NCBI GenBank assembly: GCA_046046455.1
Contig: JBJOJS010000099.1
Coordinates: 1 to 22,417, forward strand
Direction: 5' to 3'
DNA length: 22,417 nucleotides
Source: Mxb001 sp046046455
Lineage (GTDB): Bacteria > Actinomycetota > Actinomycetes > S36-B12
Below the pieces are notes generated by a model. It saw only the letters and a program-made list of their open reading frames with translations, did not search any database and was not told where the DNA came from. Position numbers and translations under genes: made by a program. How positions within the stretch are numbered: the stretch's first letter is position 1; every line of letters starts with the position of its first letter. Shown in pieces: positions 6,486-16,366 of the stretch.

Positions 6486-7924
6486 CACCCCTCACGGACG
6501 ATGGCGAGTACCTCGTCGCGTAGGTCCTCCATGGTGCCAGCATCCACTGCCTCGACATTGAGCCGGAGGAGGGGTTCGGTATTGCTGGGCCGGAGGTTGA
6601 ACCACCAGTCGGGTGCGGAGACGGTCATGCCGTCGAGGTGATCCAACGAGACCCCGGGGCGCCCGGCGAACGCCGCTCGGACCCTCTGGGTCGCGGCTGC
6701 CGTGTCGGCGACGACGGAGTTGATCTCTCCGCTCGCGACATACCGGTCGTAGCGGGCGAGGAGGCTGGAGAGGGTGGTCCCCTCGGGTGCGGAGCCCAGA
6801 GCCGCGAGGACATGCATCGCCGCGAGCATGCCGGAGTCCGCGCGCCAGAAGTCGGTGAAGTAGAAGTGGCCGGAGTGCTCGCCGCCGAAGATCGCGCCCG
6901 TCTCGGCCATGCGCGCCTTGATGAACGAGTGGCCCACACGCGTGCGCACGCCGACCCCACCGGACTCGGCAATCACCTCGGGCACGGCACGCGAGCTGAT
7001 GCAGTTGTAGATGATGGTGGATCCGGGTCGTCGTGCGAGCTCCCGCTCGGCGATGAGCGCCGTGATCGCCGAGGGTGTGACGGCGACGCCGCGCTCGTCG
7101 ATGACGAAGCAACGATCCGCATCACCGTCGAAGGCCAGGCCGATGTCGGCGCTCTCGGCGAGGACCGCGCGCTGCAGATCGCGCAGGTTATCGGGCTCGA
7201 TGGGATTGGCCTCGTGATGGGGGAAGGTCCCATCGAGCTCGAAGTAGAGCGGGGTGATGCGCAGGGGCAGCGCCGGGAGCCCGGCGTCGGTGCCCAGCAC
7301 CGCGGGTGCCGTGAGCCCCGCCATGCCGTTGCCCGCGTCGATGACGACCGACAGCTCGCGTCCCGACGACAGGTCGACGAGTGAGCGCAGGAATGCCGCA
7401 TAGGCCGGCGTGGTGTCGGAGGTCGTCACCGAGCCGGCGGGACCGGCGTAGGCCGGTACGCCGGATGCGACCAGGTCGCGCATCTCGCGCAGGCCGGTCT
7501 CCGTGCCCACCGGTGACGCGCCGGCGCGGCAGAGCTTGATGCCGTTGTAGTCCGCGGGATTGTGGCTCGCCGTGAACATTGCCCCCGGCAGGCCCAGATC
7601 GCCCGACGCGAAGTAGAGCCCATCGGTGCTCGTGAGTCCGATGAGGACCACATCGCAGCCCTGGGCGCACGCACCCTCCGCGAACGCCGCGACCAGTTCG
7701 TCGCCCGAGGGGCGCATGTCCTGTCCGATCACGACGGCACCGGGACCGCCGGTGTCGGCGCGAATCCCCAGGACCTCGACGAAGGCCGCACCGAGGCGAC
7801 GGGCGAGGTCGGCATCGAACTGCTCCGGGACGAGGCCGCGCACGTCGTAGGCCTTGATCACCGCATCGAGTGCCGACGGGTCCCGGGGAAAGGGGTCGCC
7901 GGAGGAGCCGGCCACCGACGTCAC
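6485..7924 (-). CDS. manB: Phosphomannomutase / phosphoglucomutase (alpha-D-phosphohexomutase)
   Basis: Phosphohexomutase of 479 residues converting mannose-6-P to mannose-1-P, possibly glucose phosphates too. The four-domain fold is marked by KAYDVRG near residues 24-30, the phosphoserine loop TASHNP with Ser120, the Mg2+ loop DGDADR (266-271), the sugar-binding GEHSGH, and the C-terminal phosphate-binding RPSNTEPLLRLN. All catalytic elements are intact. The start is GTG 7924, which overlaps the DUF3499 stop in GTGA. Together with manA and the mannose-1-phosphate guanylyltransferase at 18832-19908 it completes the route to GDP-mannose. Substrate preference (mannose over glucose) is inferred from context. 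Confidence 0.94.
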   Translation of the reverse strand: MTSVAGSSGDPFPRDPSALDAVIKAYDVRGLVPEQFDADLARRLGAAFVEVLGIRADTGGPGAVVIGQDMRPSGDELVAAFAEGACAQGCDVVLIGLTSTDGLYFASGDLGLPGAMFTASHNPADYNGIKLCRAGASPVGTETGLREMRDLVASGVPAYAGPAGSVTTSDTTPAYAAFLRSLVDLSSGRELSVVIDAGNGMAGLTAPAVLGTDAGLPALPLRITPLYFELDGTFPHHEANPIEPDNLRDLQRAVLAESADIGLAFDGDADRCFVIDERGVAVTPSAITALIAERELARRPGSTIIYNCISSRAVPEVIAESGGVGVRTRVGHSFIKARMAETGAIFGGEHSGHFYFTDFWRADSGMLAAMHVLAALGSAPEGTTLSSLLARYDRYVASGEINSVVADTAAATQRVRAAFAGRPGVSLDHLDGMTVSAPDWWFNLRPSNTEPLLRLNVEAVDAGTMEDLRDEVLAIVREG

Positions 7925-8310
7925 CCCTCGGAGTCGTGACCGGCGGGCAGCGACCTCAGGTGCCCACGGCGGGTGCCCTCGGCACCGACGGCCGTGCGCG
8001 ACTCCAACTCATCGAAGAGGGTCGCGCTGCGCTCGCTCGCGGCTGCGGCTTCGCGGACGGCGTTGGCCAGGGCCTCGAGGTCGTCGCCGGAGGGGCGCAG
8101 GCTCTCGGCATCGGGTTCGATGCGCACGACCTGCCATCCGAGCGGTGCGGTGAGGCGGGCGGCGTGGATCTCGCATAGGTCGTAGCCGTGCGGGTCGGGC
8201 GAGGAGGACAGGGGCCCCAGGACCGCGGTCGAGTCGGCGTAGACGTAGGTGAGGGTCGAATTGGCAGCGCGTCCGCAGGTCACGCGGGAGCAGCGGCGTC
8301 GGTAGCCCAC
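7921..8310 (-). CDS. DUF3499 family protein
   Basis: Protein of about 129 residues matching actinobacterial DUF3499: RRRCSR near the start, then TLTYVYADSTAVLGPL, then HGYDLCEIHAARLTAPLGW. Cys7, Cys12, Cys46 and His49 are placed as a possible metal site (inference). Function is unknown. GTG 8310 is chosen because family members start a few residues before the first Cys. GTG 8355 is an in-frame alternative that adds 15 unconserved residues. TAGCGT (8319-8324, minus) lies 8 nt before GTG 8310 and could be a -10. The stop overlaps manB. In other actinobacteria this gene likewise precedes manB, often with a metallopeptidase gene beside it that is absent here (recalled synteny). Confidence 0.88.
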   Translation of the reverse strand: MGYRRRCSRVTCGRAANSTLTYVYADSTAVLGPLSSSPDPHGYDLCEIHAARLTAPLGWQVVRIEPDAESLRPSGDDLEALANAVREAAAASERSATLFDELESRTAVGAEGTRRGHLRSLPAGHDSEG

Positions 8311-8386
8311 GAGCCGGGACGCTACCCCGCTATCGCGTGCGCTCGGCGGTGCCACGCCGTAGGAACCCGAGAGAGGCAGCTCCGCC

Positions 8387-8411
8387 GACTGACCGGGCTT
8401 GACGGTCGGTC
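8387..8411. terminator. Possible weak terminator between DUF5719 and DUF3499 genes
   Basis: GACTGACCG (8387-8395) can pair with CGGTCGGTC (8403-8411) over nine positions with one T-G wobble, around a 7-nt loop. It touches the last base of the DUF5719 stop codon. No T-run follows. It may partly separate the whiB-GT2-DUF5719 unit from DUF3499-manB-manA. Confidence 0.35.
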
Positions 8412-10183
8412 TAGTCGCCCGAGATCGCCAGGCCCGGCGCGGGTACGGCGCGGGGCACGACGACGGTGGTCCGCAGTGGGCGCCAGGGATAACCGGTCAC
8501 CAGCGACCCGTCCTTGTTGCGCCGGACCGCACTGTGGGCGATGACGACCTCGCCGTCGGTGACCGTGGCCAGAGCCGTGAACCAGGCAGCGCCTTCGGGG
8601 CGCGGGATCTCGACGGCCACGAGTCGTCCGCGCGGCACCGTCACGGTGATGTCCTCCGTGGCGGGAAGGGGGTCTCCCTCCGCGGTCACCGCGAGGATGC
8701 GCAGCGTTACTTCGGCCGTGGCCGCCGCGGAGTCGTCGGTGGCAGCGGCGGGGGCAGTGACCGTGGCCGACGGATCGGGCGATGCGGAGGACTGCTCCGT
8801 CTCGCCCTCCATGTCGGCCATGTCGGCCATGTCGCCCTCGGGAATCCGCTCGATCGTGATGACGTCGTCGGGTGCGGTGAGCCATACCGTGACGCCGGTG
8901 CTGCGCTCCGCGGGTAGTCCGGTGACCGCGGCGCTGTCGCTGATGAGCGGCGCCCCCGCCGAGAAGGAGAGTTCTTCGAGCGAGGCCGCCGAGGCATCCA
9001 CCCCGGGGTGCCGCTGGCGCACGCCAGCCACGATCGGCTGGTCGGACTGCAGGTCGACGGTCGCGTCATCGCCCTGGAGGGCCGAGTCGAGATCCACCGA
9101 CACGACGGATCCGCCGGGCACCTCGATCTCCGGAGTGGCCGCGGGGACGAAGGATCCGGCCGCCGTGATGAGCCGGACGCGCACGGTCGCCGACAGGTCA
9201 CCGGGCGCATGGATGAGCAACTGGCGCCCTCCTGGACCACCGGCCACTCCTGGGATGAGCACGCGGGTCGACGGATCGACGGACTCAGGAATCCAATCCG
9301 CTCCCCGCGGCACGAAGCCCTCGGTCTCCCGGTCGGAGACCGCGGCCATCACGCGTCCCTGGCGCACAGTCACGCGCCACGCGGCCGCGGGCAGGCGCGG
9401 TGCCTCCCGCGACAGGCGCACGACTACGCGACTACGTGGCTCGACGACGATGCCGCGCAGTGCGGGGGTGGACACCGGGCCGTCGGGCCCGCTGATGGCC
9501 ACCTCGAGCTCGGCGGGTGTGCTCTCGGGATTGACGAGCACGAGCTGGGACTCGCGCCCGGCGGTCGAGCCGCCACCGACGAACCACCAGGTCGTGTCCG
9601 GTCCCAGGCAGGGCTGACTGGCCAGGCCGCGCCCGTCGTTGAAGGAGTCCTGCGTGGTCTGCGCGGCGACCAGGCCCGGAGCGAGTCCGCCGATCGTGCG
9701 GACCTCGAGCGCCGGGAGCCGTGACTCCTCCGCGACCACCTGGGCCGCGTCGCCCGGCTGCGCGAGGGTGCCCTGGGGCTCGCCGTCCGCGGCCACGGCC
9801 TCGGGGTCGGCCGCGACGGTCTCACCCGACCCGTCACCGGTGCCGTCCCCGCCCTCGAGATAGCCGATGAAGGCTTCGCCGTCGCGGTCTTGTCCGGGCA
9901 GGCCGGGGACCACCGTCATGGCCGATGTCGTGCGCGAGCCATCGACCGACCCGGGCTCCGGGCACACGGCGGTGGACGAGTCGACCGGCTGCACTTCGCC
10001 TGCCTGCTCGCCGCCGGCATCGGGTGCTGGCACGAGCAGCCCCACGAGCGTGAGGACGATCGCGATCGCCGCAACGACGCCAATCGCGCGCCCAGCACCG
10101 GGATCCGGTGGCGGCGCGGCGTCAGCGCGGGTGCGGCGACGTCGTACCCGTCGTCGCTCATCCACGGGGGGCTGATCGGTCAT
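8411..10183 (-). CDS. DUF5719 family membrane-anchored extracytoplasmic protein
   Basis: Protein of 590 residues. A short cytosolic N-terminus contains an Arg cluster (residues 10-19), followed by one membrane span (about 33-53) and a long extracytoplasmic part. The latter is rich in beta-strand-like repeats, with elements such as WWFVGGGSTAGRESQLVLVNPE, WRVTVRQGRVMAAVSDRE and GADWIPES. These are typical of DUF5719, a family of unknown function found beside GT2/whiB in actinobacteria. Around residue 455 is a DMADMADM tandem from a 9-bp DNA repeat. ATG 10183 overlaps the GT2 stop (ATGA), so the two are made together, suggesting a shared complex or pathway. The family call is good; no catalytic motif is visible and I assign no activity. 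Confidence 0.85.
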   Translation of the reverse strand: MTDQPPVDERRRVRRRRTRADAAPPPDPGAGRAIGVVAAIAIVLTLVGLLVPAPDAGGEQAGEVQPVDSSTAVCPEPGSVDGSRTTSAMTVVPGLPGQDRDGEAFIGYLEGGDGTGDGSGETVAADPEAVAADGEPQGTLAQPGDAAQVVAEESRLPALEVRTIGGLAPGLVAAQTTQDSFNDGRGLASQPCLGPDTTWWFVGGGSTAGRESQLVLVNPESTPAELEVAISGPDGPVSTPALRGIVVEPRSRVVVRLSREAPRLPAAAWRVTVRQGRVMAAVSDRETEGFVPRGADWIPESVDPSTRVLIPGVAGGPGGRQLLIHAPGDLSATVRVRLITAAGSFVPAATPEIEVPGGSVVSVDLDSALQGDDATVDLQSDQPIVAGVRQRHPGVDASAASLEELSFSAGAPLISDSAAVTGLPAERSTGVTVWLTAPDDVITIERIPEGDMADMADMEGETEQSSASPDPSATVTAPAAATDDSAAATAEVTLRILAVTAEGDPLPATEDITVTVPRGRLVAVEIPRPEGAAWFTALATVTDGEVVIAHSAVRRNKDGSLVTGYPWRPLRTTVVVPRAVPAPGLAISGD

Positions 10184-13100
10184 GACGTCACCTCCGCGCG
10201 CGGATCGGGGGGGACTTCCTCGTCGCCAGTCACGTCGTCATGCTCGTCATCGGGCCCGGCATCGGGATCGATGTCGCCGTCGGCATCATCATCGCCTGCC
10301 GAACGACGGGCCGGCAGTGCGAGCACGGCGATGACCAGCCACGCGATCGCCTGCGCCCACAGCCACAGCGTGCGAGGACCGTCATCGATCGTGATGACAA
10401 GCGATCCCTGCGCGTCCGCGGGCAGCGTGAACTCCTGCAGCAGGGCTCCCTCTGCCTCGCCGGCAATCGTCGACGCGGCCAGGGTGGCGCCGTCGAGAGA
10501 CGCACGCCATGCAGGGTCGGCCGTCTGGGCGAGTCGCACGGCGACACCGGTCTGGGTCAACGTGGTGTCGACGAACGGCTCGGCCGAGGAGAGGCGCACG
10601 AGCGGCAGTGGCGTCTCGGCGGGCGGGGTCGCGCCATCGACGAGCACCACGCGACTCGCTTCGGCCTCGACGCGCCACAGCACCTCGCCCTCCTGGCCCG
10701 CGACACGGCGTAGTCCCGGGACGGAATCCAAGCTGCTCGCGAGCTCGACTCCTTGGGCATCGGCCTGCTCGAGCACGACGTAGCGGACGGCGTAGGCGGC
10801 GAGTCCGCTCACCTCGTCTCCGCCGCGACCGGAGACCAGACCCGCCACGAGGCGATCGAGCTCGGCCCAGTCCTCAGCGGGCGGCGCAACCTCGCCATCA
10901 CCGAGTGTCGGGCCGGTGCCGTTGACGAGGATGTAGTCCACGCGGGCGGCATCCTGCGGTCGCAGGAGCAGGGTGCGCGGGGCCTCCGGTCCGATCGCCT
11001 CCGCGATGACGAAGGGCGGCAGGACGACGGGGTCGCCACGGCGCACCGGATCCCCCGCGCCGGGCAGCCACCACAGCAGCGCGATGAGCGGGGTGAGCAG
11101 CGCGAGGATCGTGGTGACACCGGCGACCGGCTGTCGCCACGTGAAGGCAGACTCCGCCATGCTGGCGCGCAGACCGTCGGCGGCGAGCGCGGCGGCGAGG
11201 ATGAGCGCAGCGCCCATGATCGCCGTCGCGAGTCCCGCCCACGCGACGACAGCTTCCTCGGATCCGGGTGGGGTGAGCGGCACGCGCGTCGATACAAGCG
11301 CCAGGGCAAACGCAACCAGGGCTACGCCCCACGCGGTGAGCACTGCCGGTCGAGTGGCCGGGCGCAGCACGGCGAGGAGGGCGGCGATGACGAGACCTGC
11401 CATCACCCACGCGGGTGGGGTGCCCGGTCCACCGGGATCCACCAGCAGCAGCGAGGGTGCCCCCGGCACGTCGACGTCCGTGAGTACGCCGAGGTCGGAG
11501 AAGAGCAGCGACGGATGCGCGAGGAGTCGGAGGGACCAGGGAACGAGGAGGACCAGGGGTACGACGAGCAGCGCCGCGCTGCGCAACAGCAGGTCGCGTC
11601 CCAGGCGTCCCGCAAGGCCGGCAGCGACGAGAGCGCCGATGACTGCGAGCAACAGCCCCACCCACGTGACCGGCGCGCAGGCGACGACCAGCGCGGCGAG
11701 CAGCGATGCACCCCACGGGGTGCGCCCGGTCACCGGCGCCAGGCCGGGGGCCATACCAAGGAGGCGCACGACGACGCGCACCAGCGGCGGAAGGAGGACG
11801 ATCGCGACCATCGCCCCGAGGCGACCGCTCGCGATCGCGCCCGTCATCGCCGGGAGCAACGCGTAGGCGACTGCAGCCCAGGTGCGTGGTCCGCGCGCGA
11901 CGATGACGGCGCGCAGTGACCACCACGCGCTGAGTCCCGCCGCGGGTACCGCGAGCAAGAGGAGGAGCCCGACCATGAGACCGCCCTTGCCGAGCACGAG
12001 CGTGGCAAGCGCGGCGAGCAGCGCCGTCAGGGGTGCCGCGGGGACGGTGGATCCGGGCCCGACGTCGTGCCACGTGTCGGTGTACGCGGCCCAGAGGTCG
12101 CCGGCACCTTCGGGGCTCGGCAGCAGTGCACCGCCGAAGAGCACGCCATCACCCCACCACAGGGAGCGCCCCGCGATGGCGGCAGCGACGAGCAGCACCA
12201 GGGCGATCACGACTGCGGGCCGGGAGAGGGCACGCCGGACGAATCCGTCGGCGGGGTCCTCGAAGATGTCGGCGTCGTCCGAGACCGGGCCCGACTCCAA
12301 GGCGCCAACCGACGACGCACCGCCGGCACGGCCCGCTGCCACGATGCCTCCGAGCGCCTCGATCGCTGCGCGCGCCTGCGACCACGCACCGGGTCGTAGG
12401 TCGTGGACAGCCTCGCGCGAGCTGAGGGTCGAGGTCGCGGCCACGCGGCGCCTCGACGCCATGATGCGCCCCGGGTGCGTCAGAAGGGATCCGATAGCAG
12501 CGATCTCATCGCCCGCGCGGCGCAGGTCCTTGCCCAGGAGGTAGAGGAGTGATCGCAGCAGGGATCCCAGCGTCAGCCGGATCGCGGTGAAGGGAAGCCG
12601 CCACCCGGGCGCCTGTGCGAGCAGGACCAAGAGCGCGGATCGGCGATCGAGTCGATGGCCGCGTCCGGGAAGGCTGGAGCCCTCGCGCCTGCCGTGGTAC
12701 GACGCCTCGCGGTGGTGGACGACCGCTTCGGGCACCACGCGCACCTCGTAACCGGCGCGCCACGCGCGCCAGCACAGGTCGAGGTCGTCGCGGTAGAGCG
12801 GCAGTTGAGGATCGAACCCGCCGAGAGCGTCCCAGACATCGCGGCGTACCAGCATCCCCGCGGTGCCGACGGCGTGCACCTCGCTGCGCTCATCATGCTG
12901 ACCCTGGTCGTGCTCTCGGCGTTCCAGACCGGTGACCCGCCGCCCCGCCCCGGTGACGCTGAAGCCCATCTCGAGGAGCAGCCGGCGGTCGTGCCACCCG
13001 AGTGCCTTGGGCCCCAGGATCGCCGCCCGAGGGTGCGCGTCTGCCGCGGCGAGCAGGTGCTCCAGGCACGTGTCGGCCGGTGCGGAGTCGTCATGGAGGA

Positions 13101-13410
13101 GCCAGACCCACTCCGTGGTCTCGCCGTCGAAGGCCTCGTCGCTATCGGACTTCAGGACGCCGGATGCCAGGCCGGCATTGACCGACGCCCCGAATCCGCC
13201 TGCAGAGTCGCTGCGATCGAGGACGACGACGCGGTCGTAGCCGAGGGATTCGGTGAGGATGCGCGCACTCGCATCGGAGGAACCGGCATCGACACCGACG
13301 ACGGCATCGGGATGACGTGTCTGTCCGCCAAGGACCGTGAGGACCGCGGGAAGCCAAACCGCGCCATCCGATGCGACGATGACGGCCGTGACGCGGTGGC
13401 GTCCGCTCAG
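10180..13410 (-). CDS. GT2-family glycosyltransferase fused to a large polytopic membrane domain
   Basis: Protein of about 1076 residues. The N-terminal GT-A glycosyltransferase (about 7-240) shows VTAVIVASDG, VGVDAGSSDAS, the metal-binding-type HDDS (106-109), and RDDLDLCWRAWRAGYEVRVVPEAVVHHRE. A basic linker and about twelve hydrophobic spans (roughly 400-1030) follow, with an acidic tail of about 34 residues. It probably transfers or flips a sugar for envelope glycans. The nearby GDP-mannose genes make mannose a candidate donor (inference). The start is uncertain. GTG 13503 lies 97 bases inside whiB and adds 31 poorly matching residues; after it no ATG, GTG or TTG precedes the conserved VTAVIV. 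I give CTG 13410, which overlaps the whiB stop as CTGA. The stop overlaps DUF5719. Confidence 0.88.
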   Translation of the reverse strand: MSGRHRVTAVIVASDGAVWLPAVLTVLGGQTRHPDAVVGVDAGSSDASARILTESLGYDRVVVLDRSDSAGGFGASVNAGLASGVLKSDSDEAFDGETTEWVWLLHDDSAPADTCLEHLLAAADAHPRAAILGPKALGWHDRRLLLEMGFSVTGAGRRVTGLERREHDQGQHDERSEVHAVGTAGMLVRRDVWDALGGFDPQLPLYRDDLDLCWRAWRAGYEVRVVPEAVVHHREASYHGRREGSSLPGRGHRLDRRSALLVLLAQAPGWRLPFTAIRLTLGSLLRSLLYLLGKDLRRAGDEIAAIGSLLTHPGRIMASRRRVAATSTLSSREAVHDLRPGAWSQARAAIEALGGIVAAGRAGGASSVGALESGPVSDDADIFEDPADGFVRRALSRPAVVIALVLLVAAAIAGRSLWWGDGVLFGGALLPSPEGAGDLWAAYTDTWHDVGPGSTVPAAPLTALLAALATLVLGKGGLMVGLLLLLAVPAAGLSAWWSLRAVIVARGPRTWAAVAYALLPAMTGAIASGRLGAMVAIVLLPPLVRVVVRLLGMAPGLAPVTGRTPWGASLLAALVVACAPVTWVGLLLAVIGALVAAGLAGRLGRDLLLRSAALLVVPLVLLVPWSLRLLAHPSLLFSDLGVLTDVDVPGAPSLLLVDPGGPGTPPAWVMAGLVIAALLAVLRPATRPAVLTAWGVALVAFALALVSTRVPLTPPGSEEAVVAWAGLATAIMGAALILAAALAADGLRASMAESAFTWRQPVAGVTTILALLTPLIALLWWLPGAGDPVRRGDPVVLPPFVIAEAIGPEAPRTLLLRPQDAARVDYILVNGTGPTLGDGEVAPPAEDWAELDRLVAGLVSGRGGDEVSGLAAYAVRYVVLEQADAQGVELASSLDSVPGLRRVAGQEGEVLWRVEAEASRVVLVDGATPPAETPLPLVRLSSAEPFVDTTLTQTGVAVRLAQTADPAWRASLDGATLAASTIAGEAEGALLQEFTLPADAQGSLVITIDDGPRTLWLWAQAIAWLVIAVLALPARRSAGDDDADGDIDPDAGPDDEHDDVTGDEEVPPDPRAEVTS

Positions 13411-13673
13411 ACCGCCTGCTTCTTCAGCCGGCGCCGCTCGCGCTCGGACAGGCCACCCCAGATGCCGAAGCGCTCGTCGTTGGCGAGCGCATACTCGAGG
13501 CACTCACCGCGCACCTCGCACGACAGGCACACGCGCTTGGCCTCGCGCGTGCTGCCGCCCTTCTCTGGGAAGAACGCCTCGGGGTCCGTCTGAGCGCACA
13601 GCGCGCGCTCCTGCCACTCCATGGCCTCGGCAGCCTCCGCGGTGGTCAACGGCAGCAGTACGGGATCACCCAC
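13407..13673 (-). CDS. whiB: WhiB-family Fe-S transcriptional regulator (WhiB2/WhmD-like)
   Basis: WhiB-like protein of 88 residues. The four iron-sulfur ligands are Cys26, Cys49, Cys52 and Cys58 (C-x22-C-x2-C-x5-C), followed by the G(I)WGG turn 70-74 and a basic tail ERRRLKK that binds DNA. WhiB proteins carry a 4Fe-4S cluster and act with the primary sigma factor. Sequence and neighbours (manB, fbiA, DUF3499) point to the WhiB2/WhmD/WhiB subgroup linked to division and septation (established for that subgroup; assignment here by recalled similarity). GTG 13673 has a strong Shine-Dalgarno (AGGAGG, 11 nt upstream, with a second GGAGG closer). Its promoter and a dyad lie at 13718-13761. The stop overlaps the proposed GT2 start. 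Confidence 0.94.
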   Translation of the reverse strand: MGDPVLLPLTTAEAAEAMEWQERALCAQTDPEAFFPEKGGSTREAKRVCLSCEVRGECLEYALANDERFGIWGGLSERERRRLKKQAV

Positions 13674-13679
13674 TGCCGA

Positions 13680-13690
13680 CCTCCCCTCCT
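13680..13690 (-). promoter_or_regulatory. Extended ribosome binding site of whiB
   Basis: The minus strand reads AGGAGGGGAGG here, ending 6 nt before GTG 13673. Two overlapping Shine-Dalgarno cores are present. It fixes the GTG start rather than the internal ATG at codon 18. Confidence 0.75.
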
Positions 13691-13717
13691 GAGGCGCAGG
13701 CTGACCCTGCGTCCCGA

Positions 13718-13735
13718 AATGACAACGGTGTCATT
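13718..13735. promoter_or_regulatory. Dyad operator candidate over the whiB -10/transcription start
   Basis: AATGACA (13718-13724) and TGTCATT (13729-13735) are perfect inverted arms around ACGG. On the whiB strand this overlaps the last bases of the -10 (13733-13738) and the expected start point near 13726. That is a classic repressor position. The minus strand also contains GACAC, the reported core of WhiA sites in Streptomyces; that link is speculative. Confidence 0.55.
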
Positions 13736-13761
13736 ACATAGGTCGTGAGGCCGCGCGTCAA
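13733..13761 (-). promoter_or_regulatory. Promoter of whiB (-35 TTGACG, -10 TGTAAT)
   Basis: On the minus strand TTGACG (13756-13761) and TGTAAT (13733-13738) are separated by 17 nt, close to the primary sigma consensus. An alternative -10 is TATGTA with 15-nt spacing. The predicted 5' leader to GTG 13673 is about 50 nt. Confidence 0.65.
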
Positions 13762-13779
13762 GCCCGTGAGGGAACTCTG

Positions 13780-13817
13780 CCCGTGCATAATCCCGCCGCC
13801 CCCCTCCCCGGCGGGCA

Positions 13818-13841
<24 letters not shown>
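13780..13841 (-). terminator. Nested inverted repeat at the fbiC 3' end, probable terminator
   Basis: The inner hairpin pairs CCCGCCG (13792-13798) with CGGCGGG (13809-13815) around a C-rich 10-nt loop, starting just after the fbiC stop (13818-13820). On the minus strand it is followed by ATTATG. An outer perfect 9-bp pair joins 13780-13788 (CCCGTGCAT) with 13833-13841 (ATGCACGGG), the latter inside fbiC's last codons. This should end fbiC transcription before the whiB promoter. Confidence 0.55.
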
Positions 13842-16349
<2,508 letters not shown>

Positions 16350-16366
16350 CGTGACACTCTATGTCC
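16350..16366. promoter_or_regulatory. Candidate shared divergent promoter core of fbiC and fbiA
   Basis: The same bases A16356 and T16360 supply the key -10 A and T on both strands: CACTCT (16355-16360, plus) and TAGAGT (16361-16356, minus). Each lies exactly 6 nt before a start codon (ATG 16367 plus, GTG 16349 minus). Neither gene has a Shine-Dalgarno. The -35 regions would fall inside the opposite genes and look weak. Confidence 0.4.

Noticed and set aside
6256..6558. N-terminal extension of manA over the Trm112-like gene
   Set aside because: Arg/Pro-rich out-of-frame translation; ATG 6255 matches the conserved ManA start.
10753..11919. 388-codon open frame antisense to the GT2 gene
   Set aside because: Low-complexity Arg/Gly/Glu-rich product typical of the shadow of a hydrophobic membrane protein in high-GC DNA.
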